Origin: Scytolyngbya sp. HA4215-MV1
GTDB taxonomy: Bacteria > Cyanobacteriota > Cyanobacteriia > Leptolyngbyales > Leptolyngbyaceae
Assembly: GCA_019359045.1 (NCBI GenBank)
Contig: JAHHIA010000004.1
Span: 372,001 to 436,000, forward strand
Reading direction: 5' to 3'
Length of the DNA: 64,000 bases
Part shown: piece by piece, positions 33,547 to 43,587 of the stretch
Position numbering within the stretch: position 1 is the first letter of the stretch
Layout of the letters: each line of letters starts with the position of its first letter
Position numbers and translations under genes: made by a program
Notes under the pieces: model-generated
The model's database searches: none
The model's input: only the letters and a program-made list of their open reading frames with translations
What the model was told of the DNA's origin: nothing

Positions 33547-36500
33547 ATGTTCACTCACGTCAAGCCCACCATCCGACATGTTGCTCCAGAAAAATTACAG
33601 GGTCGGTCTTTGGTGAAGGTGGTCTATGTCGTGCTAGAGCCGCAGTATCAAAGCTGTCTCTCAGCGGCGGTTAATTCGATTAATCAAAATAATCCCAATC
33701 TGGCGATCGAAATCAGCGGCTACTTAATTGAAGAACTCCGCGATCCCCAGAATTATGCAGACTTTCAGCGGGACGTGTCCGAGGCAAATGTTTTTATTGC
33801 ATCGCTGATTTTCCTAGAAGATCTGGCAGAAAAAGTGGTGGCAGCGGTCGAGCCACATCGCGATCGTTTGGATGTGGCAGTGGTGTTTCCCTCTATGCCT
33901 CAGGTGATGCGCCTGAACAAAATGGGCAGTTTCTCCATGGCACAGTTGGGGCAATCCAAGAGTGCGATCGCTCAATTCATGCGAAAGCGCAAAGAGCAAT
34001 CGGGGAGCAGTTTTCAAGATGCCATGCTCAAGCTGCTGAATACCCTACCCAAGGTGCTCAAATATTTGCCGATCGAAAAAGCCCAGGATGCTCGCAACTT
34101 CATGCTCAGCTTCCAATACTGGCTAGGGGGATCAGCCGAAAACCTGGAAAACTTTCTGTTGATGTTGGCAGATAAGTATGTACTTGCCAGAGAAGACAGT
34201 CAGACCTCGGCATTGCTTCAGTACAACGATCCCGTCACTTATCCCGATATGGGCATCTGGCATCCCATGGCACCCCAGATGTTTGAGGATGTGAAGGAGT
34301 ATCTCAACTGGTTTAACTCCCGCCGAGACATTCCGGCGGATATGAAAGACCCGCTGGTGCCCACGGTGGGACTGGTGCTCCAACGAACTCACCTGGTGAC
34401 TGGCGACGATGCTCACTACGTTGCCATGGTGCAAGAACTGGAATGCATGGGGGCGCGAGTGCTGCCCGTATTTGCCGGAGGCTTGGACTTCTCCAAACCC
34501 GTCGATGCCTATTTTTACGATCCCCTGTCGAAAGGACAGACCCCGATCGTCGATGTGGTGGTTTCCCTGACCGGATTTGCCCTGGTGGGTGGACCTGCCC
34601 GCCAGGATCACCCCAAAGCGGTGGAGTCCCTGACTCGCCTGAACCGCCCTTATATGGTGGCATTACCGCTGGTGTTCCAGACCACCGAAGAATGGCAGGA
34701 TAGCGAACTGGGGTTGCACCCGATTCAGGTGGCATTGCAAATTGCACTACCCGAACTGGATGGTGGGATTGAGCCGATTATTCTTTCTGGTCGGGATGGG
34801 ACGACTGGAAAATCGATCGCGCTACAAGACCGAGTGGAAGCGGTTGCCCAGCGCGCCATGAAATGGGCAAACCTGCGCCGCAAGCCCAAACTACAAAAGC
34901 GAGTTGCCATTACTATCTTCAGCTTCCCACCTGATAAAGGGAATGTGGGCACTGCTGCCTATTTGGATGTGTTTGGCTCCATCTACAAAGTGATGGAAAG
35001 CTTAAAACATAATGGTTACGATGTGCAGGAAATGCCTGAGTCGCCCGAAGCTTTAATGCAGGCGGTGATTCACGATGCGCGGGCACAATATAGCAGCCCT
35101 GAATTGAACATCGCTTACCGTATGTCGATTCCAGAATACGAAACCCTGACGCCTTACTACGAGCGGCTAAAGCCCTCCTGGGGCGATCCCCCAGGGCACC
35201 TCAATACCGATGGGCAAAACTTGCTGGTCTACGGTAAGAGCTTTGGCAATGTGTTTATCGGTGTGCAGCCGACTTTTGGCTATGAGGGCGATCCGATGCG
35301 ATTGCTGTTCTCGCGTTCTGCCAGTCCCCATCATGGGTTTGCCGCTTACTACACCTATTTAGAGAAAATTTGGCAAGCCGATGCGGTATTGCACTTTGGC
35401 ACCCATGGCTCGCTGGAGTTCATGCCCGGTAAGCAAATTGGTATGTCCGTTGATTGCTTCCCTGATAGTTTGATTGGTACGATCCCCAATCTTTACTACT
35501 ATGCGGCAAATAATCCCTCAGAAGCGACGATCGCCAAACGCCGCTCCTATGCTGAGACTATCAGCTACCTGACTCCTCCTGCTGAAAATGCTGGACTATA
35601 CAAAGGCTTGAAAGAGCTGAGCGAATTGATCGCGTCTTACCAAACCCTGAAAGACACCGGGCGTGGTGTGCCGATCGTCAATACCATCATGGACAAGTGC
35701 CGCATGGTAAATCTGGATCGGGATGTGGTACTACCCGATACTGATGCCAAAGACATGACCGCCGAGGAGCGCGACACGATCGTGGGTAAGGTCTACATCA
35801 AGTTGATGGAGATTGAGTCGCGCCTGTTGCCCTGCGGCTTGCATGTAATCGGCAAACCGCCGACAGCAGAAGAGGCGATCGCTACGTTGGTTAATATTGC
35901 TGGACTCGATCGCGAAGAAGAAGGCATCCTCAGTCTGCAACGCATCCTTGCTAATAGCCTGGGGCGCAACATCGATGAGGTTTATCGCGGCAGCGATCGC
36001 GGTGTATTGGATGATGTGCAACTATTGAATGACATTACGCAGGCAGTCCGAGCTGCGGTGGCGGCAATGGTCAAAGCTCAAATGGATGAGGAAGGGCGTG
36101 TTTCCAGAACCTCCATGCTCGACAACCTGTTCAATCTGGGCGGCAAAAAGGAACCCTGGGTAGAAGCGCTGTATCAGGCAGGTTATACCCAGGTCGATGC
36201 TGACCCTCTGAAACCATTGTTTGAGTACTTGCAGTTTTGCCTCAAGCAGATCGTGGCAGATAACGAACTTGGGGCATTGTTACTGGGTCTGGATGGGAAA
36301 TACATTATTCCGGGACCAGGTGGCGATCCGATCCGTAATCCGGATGTGCTGCCGACTGGTAAAAATATCCATGCGCTTGATCCCCAGGCAATTCCAACCA
36401 CGGCTGCGGTGAAGTCGGCAAAGGTGGTGGTCGATCGCCTGCTGGCGCGTCAGTTCCAGGAGAATGGTGGGCACTATCCAGAGACGATCGCCTGTGTGCT

Positions 36501-37545
36501 CTGGGGGACGGACAACATCAAGACCTATGGCGAATCCCTGGCGCAAATCCTTTGGATGGTTGGGGTGACTCCCGTTGCCGATTCCCTGGGAAGGGTGAAC
36601 AAGCTGGAACTGATTCCTCTGGCAGAATTGGGTCGTCCCCGCATCGATGTGGTGATCAACTGTTCCGGTGTGTTCCGGGATCTGTTTATGAACCAGATGA
36701 ACCTGCTCGATCGGGCAGTCAAAATGGCAGCAGAAGCGAACGAACCCCTGGAAATGAACTTTGTCCGCAAACATGCGCTGAAACAAGCTGAAGAGATGAA
36801 TCTCAGCCTGCGACAAGCCGCCACTCGCGTCTTCTCCAATGCCTCCGGCTCCTACTCTTCCAACATCAACCTGGCGGTGGAAAACGGCACCTGGGAAAAC
36901 GAAAGCGAGTTACAAGATATGTACCTTGCCCGCAAGTCCTTCGCCTTCTCCTCCGACAATCCGGGCGTTATGGAGCAAGATCGGGGTGTCTTTGAGGCTG
37001 CCCTCAAGACTGCGGAAGTTACTTTCCAGAACCTGGATTCTTCGGAAATCTCGCTGACTGATGTCTCTCACTACTACGACTCCGACCCCACCAAGATCGT
37101 GGCGCGCTTACGCGATGATGGCAAAGCCCCTGCCGCCTATATGGCAGACACCACCACTGCCAATGCCCAGATTCGTACACTGTCAGAAACGGTGCGGTTG
37201 GATGCCCGGACGAAACTACTGAATCCCAAGTGGTATGAGGGCATGTTGAACCACGGCTATGAGGGCGTGCGGGAACTGTCGAAGCGGTTGGTCAATACGA
37301 TGGGCTGGTCTGCCACAGCCGATGCGGTGGATAACTGGGTTTACGAAGATACCAACACCACGTTTTTCAAAGACGCGGAGATGTGCAAGCGGTTGATCGA
37401 TCTCAACCCCAACTCGTTCCGTAAGATGGTGACGACGCTGTTGGAAGCCAACGGTCGTGGTTATTGGGAGACCAGTGAGGAAAACCTCGATCGTTTGCGC
37501 CAACTCTATCAGGAAGTGGAAGACCGCATCGAGGGGATTGAATAA
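33547..37545 (+). CDS. chlH: Magnesium-chelatase H subunit
   Basis: A 1332-residue porphyrin-binding subunit that, with ChlI and ChlD, inserts Mg2+ into protoporphyrin IX, the first committed chlorophyll step; Gun4 normally stimulates it. Full length. AAGGAG lies 10 nt before ATG 33547. CobN/ChlH motifs include [18 protein letters not shown] (about residue 617), [20 protein letters not shown] (about 541-560) and [10 protein letters not shown] (about 769-778). The C-terminus ends [14 protein letters not shown] strong hairpin follows. chlI, chlD and gun4 are not adjacent, though a GUN4 domain occurs in the NACHT protein at 47181. Confidence 0.97.
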   Translation: MFTHVKPTIRHVAPEKLQGRSLVKVVYVVLEPQYQSCLSAAVNSINQNNPNLAIEISGYLIEELRDPQNYADFQRDVSEANVFIASLIFLEDLAEKVVAAVEPHRDRLDVAVVFPSMPQVMRLNKMGSFSMAQLGQSKSAIAQFMRKRKEQSGSSFQDAMLKLLNTLPKVLKYLPIEKAQDARNFMLSFQYWLGGSAENLENFLLMLADKYVLAREDSQTSALLQYNDPVTYPDMGIWHPMAPQMFEDVKEYLNWFNSRRDIPADMKDPLVPTVGLVLQRTHLVTGDDAHYVAMVQELECMGARVLPVFAGGLDFSKPVDAYFYDPLSKGQTPIVDVVVSLTGFALVGGPARQDHPKAVESLTRLNRPYMVALPLVFQTTEEWQDSELGLHPIQVALQIALPELDGGIEPIILSGRDGTTGKSIALQDRVEAVAQRAMKWANLRRKPKLQKRVAITIFSFPPDKGNVGTAAYLDVFGSIYKVMESLKHNGYDVQEMPESPEALMQAVIHDARAQYSSPELNIAYRMSIPEYETLTPYYERLKPSWGDPPGHLNTDGQNLLVYGKSFGNVFIGVQPTFGYEGDPMRLLFSRSASPHHGFAAYYTYLEKIWQADAVLHFGTHGSLEFMPGKQIGMSVDCFPDSLIGTIPNLYYYAANNPSEATIAKRRSYAETISYLTPPAENAGLYKGLKELSELIASYQTLKDTGRGVPIVNTIMDKCRMVNLDRDVVLPDTDAKDMTAEERDTIVGKVYIKLMEIESRLLPCGLHVIGKPPTAEEAIATLVNIAGLDREEEGILSLQRILANSLGRNIDEVYRGSDRGVLDDVQLLNDITQAVRAAVAAMVKAQMDEEGRVSRTSMLDNLFNLGGKKEPWVEALYQAGYTQVDADPLKPLFEYLQFCLKQIVADNELGALLLGLDGKYIIPGPGGDPIRNPDVLPTGKNIHALDPQAIPTTAAVKSAKVVVDRLLARQFQENGGHYPETIACVLWGTDNIKTYGESLAQILWMVGVTPVADSLGRVNKLELIPLAELGRPRIDVVINCSGVFRDLFMNQMNLLDRAVKMAAEANEPLEMNFVRKHALKQAEEMNLSLRQAATRVFSNASGSYSSNINLAVENGTWENESELQDMYLARKSFAFSSDNPGVMEQDRGVFEAALKTAEVTFQNLDSSEISLTDVSHYYDSDPTKIVARLRDDGKAPAAYMADTTTANAQIRTLSETVRLDARTKLLNPKWYEGMLNHGYEGVRELSKRLVNTMGWSATADAVDNWVYEDTNTTFFKDAEMCKRLIDLNPNSFRKMVTTLLEANGRGYWETSEENLDRLRQLYQEVEDRIEGIE

Positions 37546-37571
37546 GTCGTTCTCCAACGGCGATCGTTGCT

Positions 37572-37606
37572 AAGATCCCCGACTTTTTGGGAAAGTCGGG
37601 GATCTT
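37572..37606 (+). terminator. Intrinsic terminator after chlH
   Basis: AAGATCCCCGACTTT, loop TTGGG, then AAAGTCGGGGATCTT and a T-rich stretch: a 15-bp perfect stem 27 nt after the stop. Confidence 0.85.
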
Positions 37607-37724
37607 GTCTATTTGGATATTGGGGATTTTGTAGCGCGATCGTCCCTCTGATATAGAATACGTGATGTCGCTGCGACATCCTGCGTAATGGACGATCTCA
37701 CTGGCAAGGAGTACAATTCAGCCT

Positions 37725-38036
37725 ATGGCGGCCAATCCTGACCACGATCCCACTTTCAAAGAGCGCATTGAGATTGTCGATGCTCGTCTGGAGTATGTGT
37801 CGGCAATTAACCAACGCATCGCAGAGCAGCAAGAAATCAATACCCATCAGATGGGGCTGCTTACAGAGAAAATTGATTCCTTAACAGTTACAGTCACCAC
37901 AGGGTTTGACGAACTTAAAGCCGTCACACGAGAGCAATCTGAAACTGCACGGCAGCAAGCCGAAAGCGTGGCTCGCTTAGCCGCCACAGTGGAACGTCAG
38001 GCACAGATTTTTGAGCGATTGTTGCCTGCACATTAG
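37725..38036 (+). CDS. Small coiled-coil hypothetical protein
   Basis: A 103-residue hydrophilic protein. AAGGAG precedes ATG 37725. Nearly the whole length is predicted helical with heptad spacing (ARLEYVSAINQRIAEQQEIN, then TARQQAESVARLAATVERQA, ending IFERLLPAH). Such proteins occur often in cyanobacteria and are poorly characterised. It is followed by a hairpin at 38077-38114. Confidence 0.7.
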   Translation: MAANPDHDPTFKERIEIVDARLEYVSAINQRIAEQQEINTHQMGLLTEKIDSLTVTVTTGFDELKAVTREQSETARQQAESVARLAATVERQAQIFERLLPAH

Positions 38037-38076
38037 CGATCGTTGCTTTCGCTGACTGAAAATTTTTATCTAGACC

Positions 38077-38114
38077 AAAGATCCCCAGTTTCTTTGAAGA
38101 AGCCGGGGATCTTT
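38077..38114 (+). terminator. Hairpin after the coiled-coil gene
   Basis: AAAGATCCCCAGTTTCTT pairs with AGAAGCCGGGGATCTTT across a 3-nt turn with two mismatches. It closely resembles the chlH terminator, so this GATCCCC-type hairpin is a repeated module. Confidence 0.7.
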
Positions 38115-38181
38115 CAGGTTCGCAGATTGGAGATTGGAGGTCGGCAGTTCGAGTTGTGAACTGCATGGTTCGGGTTGCAGA

Positions 38182-38349
38182 CTCGGAGTTTCGAGTAAAA
38201 AGCTTGAAGTTCTGAGTAAAAAGCTCGAAGTTTCAGGTTCCAGACTCGAAGTTCCGAGTAAAAAGCTCGAAGTTTCGGGTTCCAAACTCGAAGTTCCGAG
38301 TAAAAGGCTTGAAGTTCCGAGTAAAAAGCTCGAAGTTCCGAGTTCAGAA
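38182..38349. repeat. Tandem 21-bp repeat array
   Basis: Eight units of 21 bp, such as CTCGAAGTTCCGAGTAAAAAG, alternating with a second type CTCGAAGTTTCGGGTTCCAAA. Approximate order is A A B A B A A A', with a degenerate unit preceding. Because 21 is a multiple of three, all frames stay open, so the frames seen here are not evidence of coding. Confidence 0.85.
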
Positions 38350-38524
38350 TAGGAATGATTGAGTTCAGAGGTGCAAAGTTGGAGGATTGAAGACGATCGC
38401 AGCCTCCATTCAATCAACCGCCCCTTCTCGCCCAACTGTTTGACTGGTTGGGACTGACTCCTTTCTCTGTACAGAAGCAAATTTTTGAGCTAGGTTCGAG
38501 GCAGCGATCGCAGGAAAACAGGCA

Positions 38525-41365
38525 ATGCTGACCAAGCTTTGGGGATTTCTGAATACCGATATTCAGGATGTGAACTGGCAACAAACGGCGGAAATTACCA
38601 AAACCGGGGTAGATGCTGCCAAAGCCGTATTTGATCTGGCAAAAACTGTCAAAGAGCAACAGCCCAAAGTTGCTACCCTGAAACCTTACATTGGGCAGAT
38701 TTCATCCTTGCTGGATGTGCTGAATGCGCCCTTTGCCCAGATTGTGAAAGACGCGATTCCTTTTGCGCCGCTGGCGATCACAATTCTGAAGCTGGTGTGT
38801 GACTACACCCACCAGGAACCCAGCCTGGAGCAGTGCGTGGCGCTGGTGAGTCAGGTTGCCTACCTGGAAAGTTTACAGACAGTTTTGCAGGAAACCCCAG
38901 ACTTGCTGACGCGGCTGGGGGAAACGCCCGGTTCAGCACCGATCGCCCAGCAAATCAAAAAATTGGGCGACCTGGAGATTGACGATCGCGACGCCCGCAA
39001 AGCTATTCTTTACTTTCACGAGTCGAAGCTGGCGGCGGCGTTTAGTGAGGTGCTCCAGTCGCGACTGCAAGAGGCAGGACTGGCAGCAAGCGAGGCACAA
39101 ACGCTGACCGATCGGGTGGCTCGCAAGACTGATGAGTATATGCAACCTGCACTGGCTCAGGTGGGGGATGGGGTCAAGCGTCTGGTGGAGTGGTATCGCT
39201 TTGGGGGGCGGGAGGTACTGGAGAAATACCTCAGCATTGATGATTATCTGGCGCAGCAGATTCAGACCCGTCCCCTAGAAAAAGTTTTTGCGGAGAACTT
39301 CACCTTTCGGGATATCTACGTACCGCTGAAGGCGCAGTTCATTCAGCAGGATGGCGAGGTGGACAAGGACAAAGAACCGGTTGAGCTGGAGCAATGGGCA
39401 AAGGACTTGCTGAATGACAGCAGTAAAAGAGATCGGGTCATGTTCATTCAGGGGGGACCAGGACGGGGGAAGAGTGTGTTTTGTCGCATGTTTGCCGATT
39501 GGGTGCGACAGCACGAGCATCCCGGCTGGACGCCGATTCTGATTCGCCTGCGCGACATTCGCACATTGGAAAAGGACTTTGAGGAAACCCTGCGGAAAGC
39601 CGTCGATCGCGACTTTGCCCGCAATGATCCAGGCTGGTTAACCGATCGCAACCTGCGCTTTTTGTTTCTGCTAGATGGCTTTGATGAACTGCTGATGGAA
39701 GGCAGAACCAGCGGGGGGTTGGAAGAGTTTCTCAAACAGGTGGGCAGATTTCAGGAAAGCTGCAAGGACAACGTTGAGAAAGGACATCGGGTGCTAATTA
39801 CGGGGCGATCGCTCTCTCTGCAAAGCATCGAACGACTGATGCCTGCCAATCTGGAGCGGGTGGAACTGCTGCCGATGGATGATGAGCTTCAGGAACGCTG
39901 GTTTAGCCAATGGGGCAAATTGATTGCCGCTGATCCAGCCCATCTCAAGGCGATTTTACAGGATGAGCGTCTGCCCGATCGGGTACGCGAACTGGCACGG
40001 GAACCATTGCTACTCTATCTACTCGCTGCCATGCACTGCGATGGTGAACTCAAGCTGGAAATGTTTGCGGGAGCAGACGGAGCCAAAGCCAGAGATTTAA
40101 TCTACAGCCGCACGATCGATTGGGTGTTGACGAAACAGCGACCAGAGTGGCTGAACCAGGACATCACCGAACTGCAAACAGAAAGTTTACGCCGCATTCT
40201 GGCAGAAGCGGGATTGTGTGTGGTGCAATCTGGTGGCGAGTGTGCGCCCGTCAAAATGATCGAAGACCGTTTGAAAGGGGACGACGAAGCCAAAAGACTG
40301 CTAGAGGAAGCCCGGACACGCCTCCAGGGCGATCCACTGCGAAATGCTCTGGCAGCCTTCTATCTCCAGCCCGGACGGGCTGGCAGCGGCTCGGTGGAGT
40401 TTGCCCACAAGAGCTTCGGTGAATTTCTCTGCGCTGGACGCATCAAAGACAGCCTGGCGGACTGGGCACAACCCGGCATCCGACGGCAGGAGTTTTATAT
40501 CCCCACAGAACAGATGGACTGGGAAATCTACGACCTGCTGGGCTTTGGGGGATTAACGCCCGAAATTGTGGAATATATCACCGCCTATTTCGATCTCTGC
40601 TCAGACCTATTCGACGCTGAGAAGCTTGTACGCCTGTTCAAACGCCTAGAGCATTTCTATGTTCGCTGGTGCGATGGTGAGTTTATTGATGCACCACCAG
40701 AGAACTTGCCTCAGAAAAAGATGCGGTTGTTGAAGGAACAACTGCCAGACCAGGAAAAACCGCTAGGGCAGCGCCAGGTCGATGTCTACACTGGACTCAA
40801 CGTGATGATCCTACTGCTGGAACTGCATCGTTATGCCCACAACCGGGATGACTTTCAGGATCAGATTATCTTTTGCCCCAGTGGACAGCTTGCGGAAGGA
40901 AAGAATTACACATATCAACTACTACAAGTCATCCACTACAGCGATTGTTTGAGTAGGGTGACGTTTAGCCATGTTGCTGGCTCTTTTCTCGCCAACGCCA
41001 TCCTCGAAAGCGCCATCCTCGAAAGCGCCAACCTTGCCAGAGCCAACCTTGTCAGAGCCGACCTCAAAAGCGCTTACCTCGACAGCGCTTACCTCGCCCG
41101 TGCCAACCTCACCAAAGCCAATCTCGACAGCGCCGACCTCACCAGAGCCAACCTCACCAAAGCCAATCTCGACAGCGCTAACCTTGCCAGCGCCAACCTC
41201 GACAGCGCTGATCTGGGAGGAGCCGATCTGAGAGGAACCAATCTAAGCGATGCCAACCTCAACAATATTTCCTGGGATGAGCATACTAAATGGGAAAGTG
41301 TGCAAGGGTTAGAGACGGCGGTGAATGTGCCAGACGCGCTGAAGCGGCAGTTGGGGATGGAGTAG
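38525..41365 (+). CDS. NACHT-domain STAND ATPase with C-terminal pentapeptide repeats
   Basis: A 946-residue protein. Residues 1-290 are an all-helical N-terminal region without a recognised effector domain. The NACHT module has Walker A GGPGRGKSV at about 310-318 and Walker B FLFLLDGFDELL at about 379-390, then the winged-helix/arm part with FAHKSFGEFLCAG near 634. About 815-918 is a run of pentapeptide repeats (A(N/D)L followed by two residues: ANLARANLVRADLKSAYLDS), predicted to form a right-handed quadrilateral helix as a sensor or binding surface. Bacterial NACHT proteins include proven phage-defence genes (bNACHT), but many cyanobacterial ones are uncharacterised. A duplicated 3' remnant follows at 41517. 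Confidence 0.9.
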   Translation: MLTKLWGFLNTDIQDVNWQQTAEITKTGVDAAKAVFDLAKTVKEQQPKVATLKPYIGQISSLLDVLNAPFAQIVKDAIPFAPLAITILKLVCDYTHQEPSLEQCVALVSQVAYLESLQTVLQETPDLLTRLGETPGSAPIAQQIKKLGDLEIDDRDARKAILYFHESKLAAAFSEVLQSRLQEAGLAASEAQTLTDRVARKTDEYMQPALAQVGDGVKRLVEWYRFGGREVLEKYLSIDDYLAQQIQTRPLEKVFAENFTFRDIYVPLKAQFIQQDGEVDKDKEPVELEQWAKDLLNDSSKRDRVMFIQGGPGRGKSVFCRMFADWVRQHEHPGWTPILIRLRDIRTLEKDFEETLRKAVDRDFARNDPGWLTDRNLRFLFLLDGFDELLMEGRTSGGLEEFLKQVGRFQESCKDNVEKGHRVLITGRSLSLQSIERLMPANLERVELLPMDDELQERWFSQWGKLIAADPAHLKAILQDERLPDRVRELAREPLLLYLLAAMHCDGELKLEMFAGADGAKARDLIYSRTIDWVLTKQRPEWLNQDITELQTESLRRILAEAGLCVVQSGGECAPVKMIEDRLKGDDEAKRLLEEARTRLQGDPLRNALAAFYLQPGRAGSGSVEFAHKSFGEFLCAGRIKDSLADWAQPGIRRQEFYIPTEQMDWEIYDLLGFGGLTPEIVEYITAYFDLCSDLFDAEKLVRLFKRLEHFYVRWCDGEFIDAPPENLPQKKMRLLKEQLPDQEKPLGQRQVDVYTGLNVMILLLELHRYAHNRDDFQDQIIFCPSGQLAEGKNYTYQLLQVIHYSDCLSRVTFSHVAGSFLANAILESAILESANLARANLVRADLKSAYLDSAYLARANLTKANLDSADLTRANLTKANLDSANLASANLDSADLGGADLRGTNLSDANLNNISWDEHTKWESVQGLETAVNVPDALKRQLGME

Positions 41366-41372
41366 GCAGCGG

Positions 41373-41478
41373 ATGGGAACGGATAAAACGCATGGGTGGT
41401 CTGTGAGCTTCTATAGAGCGTTGCTGTCCCCTGGTACGGGTGATGGGAACGGATGAAACGGATGGGTGGTCTGTGAGA
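41373..41478. repeat. Pair of about 38-bp direct repeats after the NACHT gene
   Basis: GATGGGAACGGATAAAACGC, followed by ATGGGTGGTCTGTGAG, recurs as GATGGGAACGGATGAAACGG and the same tail: copies begin at about 41373 and 41442. Confidence 0.8.
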
Positions 41479-41516
41479 GAAGATCAATTATCCGCCTCAT
41501 CTGCTCTCAATCCGCT

Positions 41517-41600
41517 GCCAACTGGAAAGGTGTGCAAGGGTTAGAGACAGCAAAGAATGTACCGGAAGCGCTGAAGCGGCAGTTGGGCATGAATGATTAA
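41517..41600 (+). pseudogene. Remnant duplicating the 3' end of the NACHT-pentapeptide gene
   Basis: Translates ANWKGVQGLETAKNVPEALK, continuing RQLGMND and stop. This parallels the true C-terminus (KWESVQGLETAVNVPDALK, RQLGME). There is no start or upstream domain, so it is a fragment of a second, deleted paralogue or a partial duplication. Confidence 0.85.
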
Positions 41601-41762
41601 TCCCAATTCCAAGAAATGGCACTCCAGATGATTGTCGGTAGGGGCGTACGCCCCTACGAGGATCTACACATGGGATTGAGAGGGTTTGGCAGGGATTTTG
41701 CCCGCTCCATCCCAAAACATCTTCAATCTAATTTAGCCCAGCTACTTATACCGATAAAAATA

Positions 41763-41834
41763 TGGGTGACCTGGGATTCGAACCCAGAACCAACGGATTA
41801 AGAGTCCGATGCGCTACCGTTGCGCTAGTCACCC
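41763..41834 (-). tRNA. tRNA-Lys (CTT anticodon)
   Basis: A 72-nt minus-strand cloverleaf: acceptor GGGTGAC pairs with GTCACCC, the D-arm contains AGCGCAACGGTAGCGC, the anticodon loop is CTCTTAA (anticodon CTT) and the T-arm CTGGGTTCGAATCCCAG is canonical. The 3' CCA is not encoded. It lies between the NACHT remnant and a repeat block, a typical site for accessory DNA. Confidence 0.95.
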
Positions 41835-41910
41835 GTCTAAAGCAATTATCCAGCTTCATGACATAGTAATCCAAATAGGGCGATTTTTGGAAAAGTTTTT
41901 GCTTCCTTAG

Positions 41911-42200
41911 AGGATGTTTTAAAGGTCCTTTCGTAAGTAGCAACAGACACGATTCCCCTAAATCCCCTCAAGAAGAGGGACTTTGAGTGCTGAAGCCCCG
42001 CTTAAAAAACTACCGTGTACACACAAGTAATCAGTGATGCCATTGAGTAGATTGATCCCCCTAAATCCCCGCACTGCCACTCCTCTAAGATACAAGGGAG
42101 ACTTTGAAATCTGAAGCCCCCCTTTTTTAAGGGGAGTTAGGGGAGATCTCTGAGTGCTTAACATCACAGCGAGCACCTTTTCAAACCCCCTCTTACAGAA
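41911..42200. repeat. Composite dispersed repeat (inverted relative to 50507-50800)
   Basis: The left end AGGATGTTTTAAAGGTCCTT is the complement of the right end of the block at 50507-50800, and the right end (AACATCACAGCGAGCACCTT) is the complement of its left end. An internal ACCGTGTACACACAAGTAAT segment is in the same orientation in both. It contains GATCCCCCTAAATCC motifs. Non-coding. Confidence 0.75.
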
Positions 42201-42254
42201 AGTAAGAGCTGGCACAGCCGCGACAGAAATCCGATCGGCAACGGGAATAGGAAA

Positions 42255-43469
42255 ATGCAGAAGTGGTTATCGATCGTCGGGATTGGTGAAGATGGGTTGG
42301 AGGGATTGAGCCAGGTGGGGCGATCTCTCCTCGATCAGGCAGAAGTTTTGGTGGGCGGTGAACGTCACCTGGCAATGTTGCCGATCGCCGACTCCCGCGA
42401 AAAACTACATTGGACCACGCCGATCGCAGAATCCATTCAGCAAATCCTGAATCGTCGGGGGCAACCCATTTGCGTTTTGGCAAGTGGCGATCCAATGTGC
42501 TACGGCATTGGCGTTACCCTGACTCGTCGCATCCCGATCGCTGAAATGACGATCGTTCCGGCTGCCTCTGCCTTTAGTCTTGCCTGCGCCCGCTTGGGCT
42601 GGTCACTCACTGAAGTGGAAACCCTGAGCCTGTGTGGTCGTGATCCTGCCCTCTTAAATGCGGTGTTATTTCCCGGTGCCCGATTATTGGTTTTGAGTGC
42701 AGATCGCACCACGCCTGCCACAGTTGCCCATTTGCTTACCCAGAAAGGCTTCGGCGATAGCCAAATCATCGTCCTGGAACGTATGGGTGGCTCCCACGAA
42801 CGCCGAATTGAAGGGATTGCGGCAAACTGGACTGATCCACCCCTCGCCGATCTCAACACACTCGCCCTCACCTGCCTCCCCGCCCGCCCATTTCCCCATC
42901 CCCGCCTTTGCCGATCGCCTGGACTGCCCGACAAGGCTTACCATCACGACGGGCAACTGACCAAGCGAGAAGTACGCGCCGTAACCCTGGCGGCTCTGGC
43001 TCCGCTCCCTGGACAACTGCTCTGGGATGTGGGAGCTGGATCTGGCTCGATCGGCATTGAGTGGATGCGGAGCGATCGCCGCTGTCGCGCGATCGCGATT
43101 GAACAACACCCAACCCGCCTGCAATACATTGCCGATAATGCGACGGCACTCGGCACCCCTGGTCTGCAAATCATTGCCGGAAAAGCACCTGCCGCACTCA
43201 ACGAACTTCCCCAACCCGATGCCATCTTTATTGGAGGAGGCTTGACCACGCCAGATTTATTGGACACTTGTTGGCGATCGCTGCGCTCAGGGGGACGGTT
43301 GGTGACCAATGCAGTGACCATTGAAAGCGAACAGGTGATCTTTCAACAGCAGCAAAAACTGGGCGGAGAACTGACGCGCATTGCAATTCAGCGAGCCGAA
43401 CCGATCGGGCATTTTCTGGGCTGGAAGGCAATGGCTCCGGTGACGCAGTGGGTGGTCGTCAAAGATTAG
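42255..43469 (+). CDS. cobL: Precorrin-6Y C5,15-methyltransferase (decarboxylating), CbiE-CbiT fusion
   Basis: A 404-residue bifunctional enzyme of cobalamin synthesis. The CbiE half (about 1-195) has IVGIGEDGLEGLS, LASGDPMCYGIG and the SAM-site VPAASAFSLACARLGW. The CbiT half (about 235-400) has VGAGSGSIGIEWMR, the class I methyltransferase glycine loop, and IFIGGG. A short Pro/Arg-rich linker joins them. It methylates C5 and C15 of the corrin ring and decarboxylates the acetate side chain. It stands alone here; other cob/cbi genes must be elsewhere. Also called CbiET. Confidence 0.94.
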   Translation: MQKWLSIVGIGEDGLEGLSQVGRSLLDQAEVLVGGERHLAMLPIADSREKLHWTTPIAESIQQILNRRGQPICVLASGDPMCYGIGVTLTRRIPIAEMTIVPAASAFSLACARLGWSLTEVETLSLCGRDPALLNAVLFPGARLLVLSADRTTPATVAHLLTQKGFGDSQIIVLERMGGSHERRIEGIAANWTDPPLADLNTLALTCLPARPFPHPRLCRSPGLPDKAYHHDGQLTKREVRAVTLAALAPLPGQLLWDVGAGSGSIGIEWMRSDRRCRAIAIEQHPTRLQYIADNATALGTPGLQIIAGKAPAALNELPQPDAIFIGGGLTTPDLLDTCWRSLRSGGRLVTNAVTIESEQVIFQQQQKLGGELTRIAIQRAEPIGHFLGWKAMAPVTQWVVVKD

Positions 43470-43587
43470 AAATGGAGATGCGAAGAGACGAATACAATTG
43501 GGTTATCCATCAAAATTTTAGTGTTGGCGTTCGCATCTCTGATTTCCTTCCATTTACCTGGCGATCGTCAATATCTCTAAAAATGGA

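Noticed and set aside
38182-38349. CRISPR array
   Set aside because: The units are directly abutting 21-mers without unique spacers, so this is a minisatellite, not a CRISPR.
38070-38480. 136-residue minus-strand Ser/Thr/Leu-rich frame across the 21-bp array
   Set aside because: A period of 21 bp keeps every frame open, so the openness is explained by the repeat. There is no ribosome binding site or conserved domain.
40971-41231. Repetitive frames over the pentapeptide-coding part of the NACHT gene, on both strands
   Set aside because: Shadow of the periodic GCC-AAC-CTC codon pattern of pentapeptide repeats.
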